From Citrobacter werkmanii NBRC 105721 (GTDB taxonomy: Bacteria; Pseudomonadota; Gammaproteobacteria; Enterobacterales; Enterobacteriaceae): a stretch of 40,609 bases of DNA. The stretch covers positions 1 through 40,609 of the forward strand of contig BBMW01000001.1 in assembly GCA_000759755.1 (NCBI GenBank), given 5' to 3'. Below the pieces are notes generated by a model. The model made no database searches and was not told the origin of the DNA. It was given only the letters and a program-made list of their open reading frames with translations. The number at the start of each line of letters is the position of its first letter. Position 1 is the stretch's first letter. The translations under genes and the position numbers were made by a program. Positions 1 to 9,433 of this stretch are shown here, one piece after another.

Positions 1-175
1 CTTATCCGACCTTCGACTCTATTTCCTCAAACATATCTGAATCCTTTCTCTGCTAATTAAAACCGTGACTTATATCTCATAATTAATTATAACAATTATA
101 TAACATTTAATTTACCAAAAAAGACACAACTAGCATTAATAAATTCACGCGATCCTTGGCAGGGGTATAATTCGA
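1..175. other. A/T-rich intergenic leader upstream of kgtP
   Basis: No gene is visible here. The stretch at about 75-125 is very A/T-rich and probably carries the kgtP promoter, but I could not fix a convincing -35/-10 pair. An AGGGG ribosome-binding site at 161-165 serves kgtP. In E. coli the rrnG ribosomal operon lies on this side of kgtP; none of it is present in the window. Confidence 0.5.
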
Positions 176-1474
176 ATGGCTGATAGCAGTGTAACTGAGA
201 ACGGAGCGCTGACAGATGGCGATACTCGTCGCCGTATTTGGGCGATTGTTGGAGCATCATCAGGGAATCTGGTCGAATGGTTTGATTTCTATATCTACTC
301 TTTCTGCTCTCTCTATTTTGCACACATCTTTTTTCCCTCTGGGAACACCACCACCCAACTTTTACAAACTGCCGGCGTTTTTGCCGCAGGCTTTCTGATG
401 CGCCCTATCGGCGGATGGTTGTTTGGTCGCATCGCCGATAAGCACGGGCGTAAAAAATCCATGCTGTTGTCAGTTTGTATGATGTGTATGGGATCGTTGG
501 TGATTGCTTGTCTTCCGGGGTATGAAACGATAGGTACCTGGGCTCCTGCGCTACTGCTGCTGGCCAGATTATTTCAGGGGCTGTCTGTCGGCGGTGAATA
601 CGGGACCAGCGCTACCTACATGAGTGAAGTGGCTATTGAAGGTAAGAAAGGTTTTTATGCTTCATTCCAGTACGTAACGTTAATTGGCGGGCAGCTACTG
701 GCATTGCTGGTTGTGGTCATTTTGCAGCAAACGTTAGAAGACTCTGCGCTCAGAGAGTGGGGATGGCGTATTCCATTTGCGCTGGGTGCAGTGCTGGCTA
801 TTGTCGCGCTATGGCTGCGTCGTCAGCTGGATGAAACCTCGAAACAGGATGTTCGTGCGTTAAAAGAAGCAGGCTCTCTGAAAGGTCTGTGGCGTAATCG
901 CAAAGCCTTTGTCATGGTGCTTGGCTTTACCGCTGCTGGCTCGCTGTGTTTTTACACCTTCACAACCTATATGCAGAAGTACCTGGTTAACACCGCCGGT
1001 ATGCATGCCAACGTAGCCAGCGGGATTATGACGGCGGCACTGTGTGTATTCATGCTGGTGCAACCATTGTTTGGCGCTTTGTCAGATAAAATTGGCAGAC
1101 GTACTTCCATGCTATGCTTTGGCGCATTAGCCGCGATTTTTACCGTTCCCATTCTGACAGCGTTGCAAAACGTGACGTCTCCGTATATGGCGTTTGCTCT
1201 GGTAATGTGTGCCTTGTTGATCGTGAGTTTCTATACGTCTATCAGCGGCATTCTGAAGGCTGAGATGTTTCCGGCGCAGGTGCGCGCCCTGGGGGTTGGG
1301 TTATCTTATGCGGTGGCGAATGCCCTGTTTGGTGGTTCAGCCGAATATGTTGCCTTATCCCTGAAATCCATCGGTATGGAAACGACATTCTTCTGGTACG
1401 TTACCGCGCTGGCAGTCATCGCATTTTTAGTATCGCTGATGCTGCATGGCAAGGGGAAAGGGCTGCGCCTCTAA
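176..1474 (+). CDS. kgtP: alpha-ketoglutarate:H+ symporter KgtP
   Basis: Inner-membrane major facilitator (metabolite:H+ symporter subfamily) that imports 2-oxoglutarate with protons. The 432-residue product has the length of E. coli KgtP and near-identical sequence through most of its membrane segments. The loop between helices 2 and 3 carries the family signature [13 protein letters not shown], and the half-repeat version DKIGRRTS appears in the C-terminal half. The N-terminus up to about residue 18 is the variable part. The start is ATG at 176 with AGGGG 11 bases upstream. The stop overlaps the stop of the convergent yfiM gene, so the two genes share their 3' ends and no separate terminator is visible between them. 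Confidence 0.97.
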   Translation: MADSSVTENGALTDGDTRRRIWAIVGASSGNLVEWFDFYIYSFCSLYFAHIFFPSGNTTTQLLQTAGVFAAGFLMRPIGGWLFGRIADKHGRKKSMLLSVCMMCMGSLVIACLPGYETIGTWAPALLLLARLFQGLSVGGEYGTSATYMSEVAIEGKKGFYASFQYVTLIGGQLLALLVVVILQQTLEDSALREWGWRIPFALGAVLAIVALWLRRQLDETSKQDVRALKEAGSLKGLWRNRKAFVMVLGFTAAGSLCFYTFTTYMQKYLVNTAGMHANVASGIMTAALCVFMLVQPLFGALSDKIGRRTSMLCFGALAAIFTVPILTALQNVTSPYMAFALVMCALLIVSFYTSISGILKAEMFPAQVRALGVGLSYAVANALFGGSAEYVALSLKSIGMETTFFWYVTALAVIAFLVSLMLHGKGKGLRL

Positions 1475-1794
1475 TGATGTGCCAGTTGCCAGACTGCATA
1501 GCCGGTTGAGGCGCCCGCTATATCCCAGGCAAAGTCCTTCCAGCTCCAGCCGCTCCCAGCGGGGCGGCTGTCCCACAGCTCTTTTGATGCGCCCAGGCTG
1601 ACTGAGAACATCAAACCAATAGCCGCACTGCGATCGCGGCTGTAACCCTGATGCTGGGCATATTCATTGCCGGCTGCGGCAAGCATGGCGGAGGCGATAA
1701 AGTGTTGAGCTTTGTCTTGTCCGCTCCAGCGGTCGTTTGCCATGTGGCTGCAGCCCGAAATAGCCAGGACACTGGTAAGAATAAACAGGCGCAC
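1471..1794 (-). CDS. yfiM: YfiM family lipoprotein
   Basis: Small predicted outer-membrane lipoprotein of unknown function. A short hydrophobic signal ends in a lipobox-like ISGC, so Cys15 (counted from the GTG) would be the lipidated residue. The rest, including the DKAQHF and [12 protein letters not shown] stretches, matches E. coli YfiM closely. An ATG at 1806 gives four extra residues, but the sequence right after that ATG (GGAGG) is itself an ideal ribosome-binding site for the GTG at 1794. That start gives 107 residues, the E. coli length, so I chose GTG. The gene lies downstream of pssA on the same strand but behind the pssA terminator. Function remains unassigned. Confidence 0.88.
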   Translation of the reverse strand: MRLFILTSVLAISGCSHMANDRWSGQDKAQHFIASAMLAAAGNEYAQHQGYSRDRSAAIGLMFSVSLGASKELWDSRPAGSGWSWKDFAWDIAGASTGYAVWQLAHH

Positions 1795-1809
1795 CGTTGC
1801 CTCCATAGG

Positions 1810-1833
1810 AAAAACCCCGTCACTGGACGGGGT
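1810..1833 (-). terminator. Rho-independent terminator of pssA
   Basis: Read on the minus strand, CCCCGTC-CAGT-GACGGGG forms a 7-bp G/C stem with a 4-base loop followed at once by TTTTT. It sits between the pssA stop and the yfiM start, so it should separate the two transcripts, or yfiM depends on read-through or its own promoter. Confidence 0.85.
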
Positions 1834-1838
1834 CTTGG

Positions 1839-3194
1839 TTACAGAATACGGCTAATTAATCTGTCGATACGAATACGGCGTAGTCGACGGATGAGCTTGC
1901 GCACCTTGACTGGATAGTCAGCAATGCTTTGCAGGTCGCGGTAGTGCTTCACCACGGTGGTATGCGTGCGGATAAGCTCCAGCTCTTTATCGCGCTGGGG
2001 CGCCAGCTCTTGCTTAGGATCGTGGATAAGGATGGCGTTTTCCAGATCCAGACGCCAGGCTCGAGGATTAAGGTTGTTGCCGGTGAGCAGCATCCATTTA
2101 TCATCAACCCACATGCCTTTCAGATGATAAGTGTTGTCATCATCTTTCCATAAGCGCACGACCAACTGATCGGTATTCACATAATATTGCAGTCTGCTCA
2201 GAAAACGGCGCAGATTAATTTCATACAGATAAGGCAGCGCGCCGATGATTTTAAAAGGCTCATCTTCCGGGATGTAAAAGTCGTTGGCAGTTTTATCACC
2301 GACAATGATTTCGACCTTTTTCCCTTCACGCAGCAGCTGAATGATATTGCGCACCAGTATGGCGGGCAGATTGAAATAAGGGGTACAAATTGTGAGTTTG
2401 TGCTCTGCGCAGGGCATGAGGTGGAAAATAGTCTTATTTAACAGACTGGATTTTCCGAGTCCAACCAGCGGCGTAACAGAAAGCTGTTCATTATCCGCAT
2501 CCCCCTGAAAATGGAATGACGCATCCCGCAGTTCCTGACGGTACAAGCGAATGTCGTTTTTAATTTCCGGGCTTTTAGGGCGATTGATATCATCAAGACG
2601 ATTAACGCCGCGACCATTCATCAGGTTTTGCGCCACCCAATTGAACATGATATCGGCCATTTGCGCGTTGCGAATCAACTGATAACGGTCGTAGCGATAT
2701 TTATCATGCTGATGCAGATAAACATCGTTCAGGCTGGCGCCGCTATACAGGACGCTGTCATCGATGATAAAGCCTTTGAAATGCAGAACGCCAAGGGCTT
2801 CGCGCGTGTTAATCGGCACGCCATAGACAGGAATATCGATACCAGGGTTTTCTTGCGCCATGCGGCAATACCAGTCAGCGTTGGTATTTGATGCCGCAGC
2901 ACCAATGCGCCCGCGCTGGGCTCGGTGCCAGTCGACAAGCACCCGGACATCCAGTTCAGGACGCTGCCGTTTTGCCGCATAGAGCGCGTCGAGTATGCCT
3001 TTGCCACCGTCATCCTGTTCCAGGTACAGCGCAATAATGCAGATCCGTCGCGTCGCGCTGGCTATTTTTTCCAGCAGAGTCTCCCTGAAATTAGCGGGAG
3101 CATAAAAGAAATCTACATCATCAACTGACTGAGAAATCTTGGGTAGTTGGGCAAGGTGTTGTTGATGTTTATTACGCTTAAATTTTGACAACAT
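1839..3194 (-). CDS. pssA: CDP-diacylglycerol-serine O-phosphatidyltransferase PssA
   Basis: Peripheral membrane enzyme that makes phosphatidylserine from CDP-diacylglycerol and L-serine, the committed step to phosphatidylethanolamine. It belongs to the phospholipase D superfamily: two HxKxxxxD motifs are visible, HFKGFIIDD near residue 138 and HLKGMWVDD near residue 357. The C-terminus is a basic region ([13 protein letters not shown]) typical of the enzyme. The 451-residue length from ATG at 3194 equals E. coli PssA; a GTG one codon upstream is also possible. The ribosome site before this ATG is weak and distant (GAGAAG, about 12 bases away). A short upstream ORF with a stronger site overlaps the start (see separate entry). 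Confidence 0.97.
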   Translation of the reverse strand: MLSKFKRNKHQQHLAQLPKISQSVDDVDFFYAPANFRETLLEKIASATRRICIIALYLEQDDGGKGILDALYAAKRQRPELDVRVLVDWHRAQRGRIGAAASNTNADWYCRMAQENPGIDIPVYGVPINTREALGVLHFKGFIIDDSVLYSGASLNDVYLHQHDKYRYDRYQLIRNAQMADIMFNWVAQNLMNGRGVNRLDDINRPKSPEIKNDIRLYRQELRDASFHFQGDADNEQLSVTPLVGLGKSSLLNKTIFHLMPCAEHKLTICTPYFNLPAILVRNIIQLLREGKKVEIIVGDKTANDFYIPEDEPFKIIGALPYLYEINLRRFLSRLQYYVNTDQLVVRLWKDDDNTYHLKGMWVDDKWMLLTGNNLNPRAWRLDLENAILIHDPKQELAPQRDKELELIRTHTTVVKHYRDLQSIADYPVKVRKLIRRLRRIRIDRLISRIL

Positions 3195-3219
3195 CACAGT
3201 GCATTTCTTCTCTGTTCAT
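3178..3219 (-). CDS. Possible 13-residue upstream ORF overlapping the pssA start
   Basis: On the minus strand, ATG at 3219 opens the frame [13 protein letters not shown] and ends at TAA (3178-3180), 14 bases inside pssA in another frame. It is preceded by AGAGGA with a 7-base spacing, a better ribosome site than pssA has. Ribosomes ending here would be placed to reinitiate at the pssA ATG, so it could act as a translational coupler or regulator. I know of no described peptide here; it could also be chance. Confidence 0.35.
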   Translation of the reverse strand: MNREEMHCDVVKI

Positions 3220-3308
3220 TGAAGGGTCCTCTGTGCTATGCAGACGACATAAGCGGGCAATGATACCACCAGTACCCATTAATGTGGTCAACATTTCCAG
3301 TACCTTAC

Positions 3309-5969
3309 TCACGATTCCTCAAATTGGGCCAGATTAAGCGTTAGCCCAACAATCCCCTCTTCGAGTTGGACGTCAACAACGAACCCTAGTTTCCGGGCCA
3401 GGGCGACCATACCGCGATTGTTTGGCATCGTAATACCATTCAAACGTCTAAGTCCGTGATCTCGGGTATAGGCAATTAATTTTTCCATCAATCGGCGACC
3501 CAGTCCAAGTCCTTTGAGATCAGAACGAACCAGGACGGCAAACTCGGCATCTACGTTATCAGGATCCGAGATAGCTCGCGTCACGCCGAGGATCTCTTCA
3601 TGATTATCTCTACAACGCACAGCGACAAAGGCCATTTCACGATCGTAGTCGATCTGTGTCATATTGGCTAAATCTTCATGGGTAAATTCGTTGATCTCAC
3701 TAAAATAGCGATAATAAAGATCTTCTTTTGTTACCTGAGAAATGAACTGCTGCAGATGAGGTTCATCCTCTGGCAAAATGGGGCGGAACAGGCAGCGCTC
3801 GCCGTTCTTCAACTCCACCCACTCTTCAAGCTGATGAGGGTAGGGACGTACAGCCAATCTGCTTTCGTTATCGCCTGTGAAGGGGGCAATGTCCAGCGTG
3901 ACATCCAGCGCGGTAAATTCACCGGCGGAGGCCAGCAGCGGATGGATATCCAGACGCTGAATTTCCGGACAATCGACGATCAGGTTGGATACCTGCACCA
4001 GAAGCTGGCTTAGTCCGGCGATATCCAGTGGGCGTAGTGCGCTACGAGCGCGGATCTTCTTATTTTTGATCCCTTGGATCACCAGATAACGCGCCAGATT
4101 CATGTTCAATGGCGGCAATGCCACCACGGCTTGCTCTTCTGGTCGCCACTCAACCCCACCTTCACCCAGCATAATCAGCGGGCCAAATACCGGATCGTGT
4201 TCAACGACGACGCGAAGCTCCTGCGCGCCAGCGCGATTCGCCATGCTTTGCACTAATAAACCGTGGATGCGCGCCTGCGGCCAGGCCATTTTCACCCGAT
4301 CAAAAATCGCGTTCGCGGCCTGCTGTACCTCTGTTGCCGTTCTCAGGTAGAGCATTACCCCCTGAACTTCCGACTTATGCGGGATATCAGGTGAACGCAG
4401 CTTGAGCGCCACCGGATAGCCGATCTGCTCTGCGATATGCACAGCTTCCGCGCTGTCGCTGGCGATCCAGGTCGGGAGCGTGTGTAAGCCATAAGCTTGT
4501 AAAATCGGCTGCACTTCATGGGTATCCAGCGATGTGGCCCCTTCGGCAATCGCCTGCTGTAACAGATTATGCGCCTCGGCGGTGTTAGTGGTCAGGTAGT
4601 CCGGTAGCGCAGGCGTTTCTCGCAGTTGCTTCTGGTTACGCCGATACTCGACCATATGCATAAACGCGGTGATGGTCCCTTCCGGCGTACGGTAGGTGGG
4701 CAACCCTGCTTCGCTAAATAGCCTACGGGCTTCCTGAGAAGAAAACTCCCCGCACCAGTTGGTCAGTAAGGAGATAAATTTCCCTCGTGGATGCTGCTTT
4801 ACTGCTTCGATCAACGCTTGTGCGCTTTCGGTCCCGGGGGCGGCGGCGCTGGGCGAATGAATCACCATCAGCGCGTCGAAGTCCTGACTGGCGAGCAAAA
4901 TATCCAGGGCTTTTACATAGTGTTCGCTACTGGCATCGTCACGCAGATCCAGCGGGTTGCCGATATCAACATGGGCTGGTAGCGCATCGCGTAATTTCTG
5001 ACAGGTATCTTCACTCAGCGTGGCGAGTTTGCCATTTTTCGACCATAGCTCATCCAATGCCAGTGCGGCAGGTGCGGCGCCGTTACTGATGATCATCAGC
5101 CTGTCACCACGCAGCGGGCGCATGTGACTCAGGGTTTCGACCGCTGAGAACAGCTCGTGAGTGTCTTGTACTCGCAATAAACCGGCGCGCTGGATAGCTG
5201 CGTCCCAGGCTGGGTCCATTCCGGCGCTGGTGTGCAGTAAACGCTGCGCTGCCGGGCTACGGCCACTCTTAATCACCAGAATGGGTTTGTTGCGCGCGGC
5301 GCTACGGGCGGCAGAGACAAAGCGCCGGGCATCGCTCAAATGTTCGAGATAGAGCAATATCGCGCTGGTTTTGCTGTCGCGCGCCAGGTAATCCAGTAGT
5401 TCATCAACGTCGATATCCAGGCTGTCACCCAGCGCGATGAAGTAAGAAAAGCCCATTTCTCTCTGCTGTGCCCAGTCGAGTATGGTATTGGATACGGCCG
5501 CGGATTGAGAGATAAAAGCCAGCTTGCCGCGCTTAATCGGGACGGGGGAAAAGCTGGCGTTAAGTCCCTGCCAGGGGGCGAGAAGTCCCAGACTGTTGGG
5601 ACCCAGCAGGCGTATTTTATAGCGTGAGGCGCAGGCCAACAGTTCTGCATGTTGGGCCGCGGGAGCCGAAAGAATAATGCAGGTTTTACAGCCTTTCTCG
5701 CCAAGCGCTTCGAGTAATGCCAGGTTACGGCTGGCATTGGTGCACAATACGGCGAGGTCGGGGCTAAAAGGCAAGCTACTGATATTGGGCCAGGCCAGTA
5801 CACCCAATACCGCTTTCCAGGCGGGCGTCACCGGTAGAACTGGCCCATTGAAACCGCCGGCAAGCAGATTACGCATCATCAGGTAACCCGCGCGGTTAGG
5901 CTTCATCGACGCCCCAATCACCGCAATGGATTTCGGTCGCAGTAGTGCTTCCAGACCACGTTGACTCAT
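3309..5969 (-). CDS. patZ: Protein lysine acetyltransferase PatZ (Pat/YfiQ)
   Basis: GNAT-type enzyme that acetylates lysines of metabolic proteins, best known for inactivating acetyl-CoA synthetase. The 886 residues match E. coli PatZ in length. The N-terminal two thirds resemble NDP-forming acyl-CoA synthetases: a CoA-binding Rossmann region (SIAVIGAS near residue 14), a ligase-like part with the conserved His in LHTSAG (about 246), and an ATP-grasp part around 490-700 (HKSEVQGV). The GNAT domain occupies roughly the last 160 residues, with the acetyl-CoA loop KGLGLGRRLM. Start is ATG with AAGGAAG five bases upstream. tapT lies 36 bases upstream on the same strand, so the two are probably co-transcribed. 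Confidence 0.96.
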   Translation of the reverse strand: MSQRGLEALLRPKSIAVIGASMKPNRAGYLMMRNLLAGGFNGPVLPVTPAWKAVLGVLAWPNISSLPFSPDLAVLCTNASRNLALLEALGEKGCKTCIILSAPAAQHAELLACASRYKIRLLGPNSLGLLAPWQGLNASFSPVPIKRGKLAFISQSAAVSNTILDWAQQREMGFSYFIALGDSLDIDVDELLDYLARDSKTSAILLYLEHLSDARRFVSAARSAARNKPILVIKSGRSPAAQRLLHTSAGMDPAWDAAIQRAGLLRVQDTHELFSAVETLSHMRPLRGDRLMIISNGAAPAALALDELWSKNGKLATLSEDTCQKLRDALPAHVDIGNPLDLRDDASSEHYVKALDILLASQDFDALMVIHSPSAAAPGTESAQALIEAVKQHPRGKFISLLTNWCGEFSSQEARRLFSEAGLPTYRTPEGTITAFMHMVEYRRNQKQLRETPALPDYLTTNTAEAHNLLQQAIAEGATSLDTHEVQPILQAYGLHTLPTWIASDSAEAVHIAEQIGYPVALKLRSPDIPHKSEVQGVMLYLRTATEVQQAANAIFDRVKMAWPQARIHGLLVQSMANRAGAQELRVVVEHDPVFGPLIMLGEGGVEWRPEEQAVVALPPLNMNLARYLVIQGIKNKKIRARSALRPLDIAGLSQLLVQVSNLIVDCPEIQRLDIHPLLASAGEFTALDVTLDIAPFTGDNESRLAVRPYPHQLEEWVELKNGERCLFRPILPEDEPHLQQFISQVTKEDLYYRYFSEINEFTHEDLANMTQIDYDREMAFVAVRCRDNHEEILGVTRAISDPDNVDAEFAVLVRSDLKGLGLGRRLMEKLIAYTRDHGLRRLNGITMPNNRGMVALARKLGFVVDVQLEEGIVGLTLNLAQFEES

Positions 5970-6005
5970 ATCGGCTTCCTTAATGACTCCAGTGACCGAA
6001 TGATT

Positions 6006-6704
6006 TTAAACGCTTTCTGTGGAGTCTGCTGTGACGCTCCCCTGATGTTGGGTTTTTCCTGCCAGGTAACGGGTTTTAAAGCGAGTGAAGTGATCGCTTA
6101 ACCCTTCCGCAGCTTGCGTATCACCAGCCAGATCCAGCAAAGCGATAGCCACTTCGGCAGTACAGTATTGCCCTTCGGCGTGAATACCACGCAGGTGATA
6201 AGCAGAAAGGCGCGATAAATCAACGGAGATCACCGGCAGGTGGTCGAGGTACGGGCTTTTGCGGAACATTTTACGCGCTTCCGGCCAGGTGCCATCGAGC
6301 ATGATAAACAATGGTGGTTTACCGGTTGGCGGCGTGAAAATCACTTCGCGCTCTTCGCCCGCATAGGACGCCGGGAACACGACCATCGGCTGGTAATCAG
6401 GATTTTTCACCAGATCAAGCAGCGCCTGCGGCGGTTCGGTGCGTGACCACTGAAAAGCCGCGGTATCTGGCAAAATATCGGCGATTAAACGTCCCGTATT
6501 GCTGGGCTTCATTGGCTCGGTATCAAACATGACCAGACAAAAACGGCTTTTGGCCTCAGACGGTACTAACGTTGCGCATAAGCAGAGCTTTAGCGGCAGC
6601 AGGCAGCGCTGGCAGCGACGAATACGGTTACCTCGGGCGAGGAAAGGACGGGTGGCGCGCGCGAGGCGCTCAGCGCGTAACTGAAGAACTGCGTTATCGG
6701 TCAT
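6006..6704 (-). CDS. tapT: tRNA-uridine aminocarboxypropyltransferase TapT
   Basis: DTW-domain enzyme (formerly YfiP) that transfers the 3-amino-3-carboxypropyl group of S-adenosylmethionine to U47 of certain tRNAs. The 232-residue product has the E. coli length. Four N-terminal cysteines (C31, C34, C41, C43) form a probable metal-binding knuckle. The family motif appears as DGTW at residues 137-140, followed by PEARKM. The SPP-like segment MKPSNTGRLI near residue 65 is also conserved. It lies between the trxC terminator and patZ, probably as the first gene of a tapT-patZ unit. The function is taken from the E. coli orthologue. Confidence 0.94.
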   Translation of the reverse strand: MTDNAVLQLRAERLARATRPFLARGNRIRRCQRCLLPLKLCLCATLVPSEAKSRFCLVMFDTEPMKPSNTGRLIADILPDTAAFQWSRTEPPQALLDLVKNPDYQPMVVFPASYAGEEREVIFTPPTGKPPLFIMLDGTWPEARKMFRKSPYLDHLPVISVDLSRLSAYHLRGIHAEGQYCTAEVAIALLDLAGDTQAAEGLSDHFTRFKTRYLAGKTQHQGSVTADSTESV

Positions 6705-6742
6705 GGGGGAACACGTCGAAAAACGCTATTGTCGCAGAGGTG

Positions 6743-6767
6743 AAAACGGGGCACAAGATGCGCCCCG
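6743..6767 (-). terminator. Probable terminator of trxC
   Basis: On the minus strand CGGGGC and GCCCCG pair across a 9-base loop and are followed by TTTTC. It lies directly after the trxC stop and before the tapT start. The U-tract is short, so the strength is uncertain. Confidence 0.6.
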
Positions 6768-6773
6768 CAGAGA

Positions 6774-7193
6774 TTATAGTGATTCGTTAAGCCAGCTATC
6801 AAACGGTGCCTTAGGGACGGCGCCATTGAGCATGTCGACGATTTCACCTTTTCTGAAGATCATGATGGTCGGAATACTGCGGATACCGAAGCGGGCGCTG
6901 AGTTCACGCTCGGCTTCCGTATTCACTTTAACAAAACGCACTTTACCGCTACGCTCTTCCGCGACATCTTCAAAAATTGGGGCAAAGTTACGGCATGGCC
7001 CGCACCAGGGGGCCCAAAAATCAACCACCACCGGGAGATCGTCTTTTAACAGTTTATCCAGTGTTTCACCGGTCGCATTGATCACCTCCCCATCAAACAG
7101 GTCGTGACCACAGCGTCCGCATTTAGCCGCTTCCTGGACACGATCGTCGGGAATGCGGTTGATAGCCTGGCAGCTGGTACAAACGGTATTCAT
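6774..7193 (-). CDS. trxC: Thioredoxin 2 (TrxC)
   Basis: Cytoplasmic thiol-disulfide reductase. It has the zinc-binding N-terminal extension that separates TrxC from thioredoxin 1, with cysteines at 5, 8, 25 and 28 as two CxxC pairs. The thioredoxin fold follows, with the active site WCGPC (Cys64 and Cys67) and the cis-proline segment RSIPT. The ATG at 7193 gives 139 residues, as in E. coli; an upstream in-frame ATG at 7226 would add 11 residues not seen in the family. E. coli trxC is under OxyR; a partly palindromic A/T stretch near 7246-7265 upstream is suggestive, but I do not see a clean OxyR site. Confidence 0.96.
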   Translation of the reverse strand: MNTVCTSCQAINRIPDDRVQEAAKCGRCGHDLFDGEVINATGETLDKLLKDDLPVVVDFWAPWCGPCRNFAPIFEDVAEERSGKVRFVKVNTEAERELSARFGIRSIPTIMIFRKGEIVDMLNGAVPKAPFDSWLNESL

Positions 7194-7365
7194 AACTAAC
7201 CTCTGGATGAGTAGTGTGGACTTCATGGCAGTGACGCCAGTATGTTTCTATTATGTTACATATTATCGGGGAGTCTGTTCTAAACAACAATGCGTTTTAT
7301 TCAATGAGTACAATAGTCCTTAGCTTTTAAATGAAATAATGGCTAACGACGTGCACATCGGGTAA

Positions 7366-7384
7366 TCTGCGCGCTTCGCGCAGA
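7366..7384 (+). other. Perfect hairpin in the yfiF leader
   Basis: TCTGCGCG-CTT-CGCGCAGA is an 8-bp perfect stem with a 3-base loop, ending seven bases before the GGAG ribosome site of yfiF. There is no U-tract, so it is not a normal terminator. It may stabilise or tune translation of the mRNA. Confidence 0.5.
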
Positions 7385-7400
7385 GCAGGTGGAGAAAAAC

Positions 7401-8480
7401 ATGAGCGACGAACTGAAGAACAAAAACGGCAAGGTCAAAGTGATGTACGTCCGCAGTGACGATGACTCGGATAAACGCACCCAAAATCCACGTACTGGTA
7501 AAGGCGGCGGACGCCCCGGTACTTCCCGAGCCGAAGGCGGTCGTCGCCCTGCCCGTGATGACAGAAAGGGTCCGAACAGCGAACGCGGCCGTGAACGTGG
7601 TCGTGACCGCGATGCAGAACGCGATCGCAGACGTGAAGATTCACCATGGCGTACCGTGTCCCGCGCACCGAATGATGATGTTGCGGATAAAGCCGATCAT
7701 GGCGGTATTAGCGGCAAGAGTTTTATCGATCCTGAAGTCTTACGTCGTCAGCGCGCGGAAGAAACCCGCGTTTACGGTGAGAATGCTTGTCAGGCTCTGT
7801 TCCAGAGTCGCCCGGACGCTATTGTTCGCGCCTGGTTTGTGCAGAGCGTAACCCCACGCTTTAAAGAAGCATTACGCTGGATGGCGGCAAACCGCAAAGC
7901 CTATCACGTGGTTGATGAAGCTGAGCTGGCGAAAGCCTCCGGTACTGAGCACCATGGCGGTGTTTGTTTCCTGATCAAAAAACGTAACGGTACCACTGTT
8001 AAGCAGTGGGTGGGTCAGGCTGGGGCGCAGGATTGCGTACTGGCTCTGGAAGACATCGCTAACCCGCACAACCTGGGCGGAATGATGCGTAGCTGCGCCC
8101 ACTTTGGTGTGAAAGGCGTGGTGGTACAGGACGCGGCGCTGCTGGAATCAGGTGCGGCAATCCGTACCGCTGAAGGTGGCGCAGAGCACGTTCAGCCGAT
8201 CACCGGTGACAGCATTGTCGATGTGCTGGACGACTTCCGTAAGGCAGGTTACACGGTAGTGATGACCTCAAGCGTGAAAGGCAAACCGTTGTTTACTACC
8301 ACGCTGCCGGAAAAAATGGTGCTGGTATTAGGGCGCGAGCGTGAAGCGCTGCCGGAAGCGGCATGCTCAGCTGACGACCTGTGCGTGGCGATTGACGGTA
8401 CGGGTAACGTTGAAACGCTCAACGTATCTGTGGCAACCGGCGTACTGCTCGCGGAGTGGTGGCGTCAGAACAAAGCCTGA
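7401..8480 (+). CDS. yfiF: SPOUT-family (TrmH/SpoU) RNA methyltransferase YfiF
   Basis: Predicted S-adenosylmethionine-dependent 2'-O-ribose methyltransferase of tRNA or rRNA; the target is not something I can assign. The C-terminal trefoil-knot domain, from about residue 200, carries the three SpoU motifs: [21 protein letters not shown] and [15 protein letters not shown] SpoU substrate-binding region around 120-190 precedes it. The N-terminal 80 residues are basic and disordered, with an Arg/Asp/Glu-rich tract at about 52-80 that makes this protein 359 residues against 345 for E. coli YfiF. ATG at 7401 was chosen over the upstream GTG at 7389 because GGTGGAG, which includes that GTG, is the ribosome site. 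Confidence 0.94.
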   Translation: MSDELKNKNGKVKVMYVRSDDDSDKRTQNPRTGKGGGRPGTSRAEGGRRPARDDRKGPNSERGRERGRDRDAERDRRREDSPWRTVSRAPNDDVADKADHGGISGKSFIDPEVLRRQRAEETRVYGENACQALFQSRPDAIVRAWFVQSVTPRFKEALRWMAANRKAYHVVDEAELAKASGTEHHGGVCFLIKKRNGTTVKQWVGQAGAQDCVLALEDIANPHNLGGMMRSCAHFGVKGVVVQDAALLESGAAIRTAEGGAEHVQPITGDSIVDVLDDFRKAGYTVVMTSSVKGKPLFTTTLPEKMVLVLGREREALPEAACSADDLCVAIDGTGNVETLNVSVATGVLLAEWWRQNKA

Positions 8481-8487
8481 TAATAAA

Positions 8488-8510
8488 AATGCCAGCGAAT
8501 CGCTGGCATT
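8488..8510. terminator. Bidirectional terminator between yfiF and ung
   Basis: AATGCCAGCG-AAT-CGCTGGCATT is a perfect 10-bp stem. It is followed by ATTTT on the plus strand and by TTTTTATTA on the minus strand, so it can end both convergent genes. It lies between the yfiF stop (8480) and the ung stop (8514). Confidence 0.9.
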
Positions 8511-8513
8511 ATT

Positions 8514-9203
8514 TTACTCGCTTTCTGCTGGTAACACCGGCGTCCAGTCAATCGGTTTTTCACCTCGTTGTTCCAACCATTCATTGGCCAGTACAAAGTG
8601 ATTGCAGCCAAAGAAACCGCGATGTGCTGAGAGCGGTGACGGATGCGGCGCTTTCAACACATGGTGACGTTGGGTATCAATAATCGCGCCTTTCTTTTGT
8701 GCGTGTGAACCCCAGAGCAGGAAAACAACGCCTTCACGGTGCTGATTAATCAAGCTGATGACTTTATCGGTAAAGGTTTCCCAGCCCAGGCTGGCGTGAG
8801 AATGTGCCTGGCCGGCGCGGACAGTGAGTACGGTATTAAGTAACAGCACCCCCTGACGTGCCCAGCTTTCCAGATAGCCGTGCGTTGGGCGCGTGAAGCC
8901 AGGAATCGTCGCTTCCAGCTCTTTGTACATGTTCAGCAGCGATGGGGGAGTGGCAATACCCGGACGAACAGAGAACGCGAGACCGTGTGCCTGGCCTGGA
9001 CCGTGGTAAGGATCCTGCCCCAGGATGACGACTTTCACGTCGCCAAGTTCGGTAAAGCGAAAAGCGTTAAACACATCTTTTTGCGGCGGGTAAATTGTCA
9101 TACCCGACTGACGCTCGCCAGCGACAGTATGTAGCGTGTTAACAAAATAAGGCTGCTGTTTCTCATCTGCCAGCACATCGTGCCAGGTTAATTCGGTGGC
9201 CAT
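8514..9203 (-). CDS. ung: Uracil-DNA glycosylase (family 1)
   Basis: Base-excision repair enzyme that removes uracil from DNA. The 229-residue length and sequence match E. coli Ung. The water-activating loop GQDPYHGPG carries the catalytic Asp64, and the C-terminal [10 protein letters not shown] motif provides the catalytic His and the minor-groove Leu loop. The uracil-specificity Asn lies in the LLLNTVLTV segment. The start is ATG at 9203. The gene is convergent with yfiF and divergent from grcA. Confidence 0.98.
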   Translation of the reverse strand: MATELTWHDVLADEKQQPYFVNTLHTVAGERQSGMTIYPPQKDVFNAFRFTELGDVKVVILGQDPYHGPGQAHGLAFSVRPGIATPPSLLNMYKELEATIPGFTRPTHGYLESWARQGVLLLNTVLTVRAGQAHSHASLGWETFTDKVISLINQHREGVVFLLWGSHAQKKGAIIDTQRHHVLKAPHPSPLSAHRGFFGCNHFVLANEWLEQRGEKPIDWTPVLPAESE

Positions 9204-9344
9204 CTCGCTCTCCTGCGAATTTTCAATCCCTCTAGCTTAACTGCTTCTTACTACGTCGCAAAATTCTCTACGTTTCTCAACGGCCTGGGTCTTAAAGATA
9301 GTTGAAAATTTATGTAAAAAGTTTAGCTGCGTACGTGGCGTAAG

Positions 9345-9358
9345 TTGATGTAAAACAA
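9345..9358 (+). promoter_or_regulatory. Upstream FNR box of grcA
   Basis: TTGATGTAAAACAA has a perfect left half and a degenerate right half of the FNR consensus TTGAT-N4-ATCAA. Its centre is exactly 53 bp upstream of the perfect box, matching the -93.5/-40.5 pair described for E. coli yfiD. Confidence 0.75.
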
Positions 9359-9397
9359 TAAAATCCACCTATCACCACTTTTCATGTGTGGTTTTTG

Positions 9398-9411
9398 TTG
9401 ATTTAAATCAA
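9398..9411 (+). promoter_or_regulatory. Perfect FNR box of grcA
   Basis: TTGATTTAAATCAA is an exact FNR consensus. With a start site near 9445 it would sit at -40.5, the position for class II activation under anaerobiosis. Confidence 0.92.
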
Positions 9412-9433
9412 AGATTCAAGGGGGTGTGAGGGG

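Noticed and set aside
166-171. Perfect TATAAT just before kgtP
   Set aside because: It is four bases from the ATG; a transcript from it would start inside the gene. Taken as chance in an A/T-rich leader.
7246-7265. Palindromic A/T stretch upstream of trxC as an OxyR site
   Set aside because: It does not fit the ATAG-N7-CTAT pattern well enough to call, although OxyR control is known for E. coli trxC.
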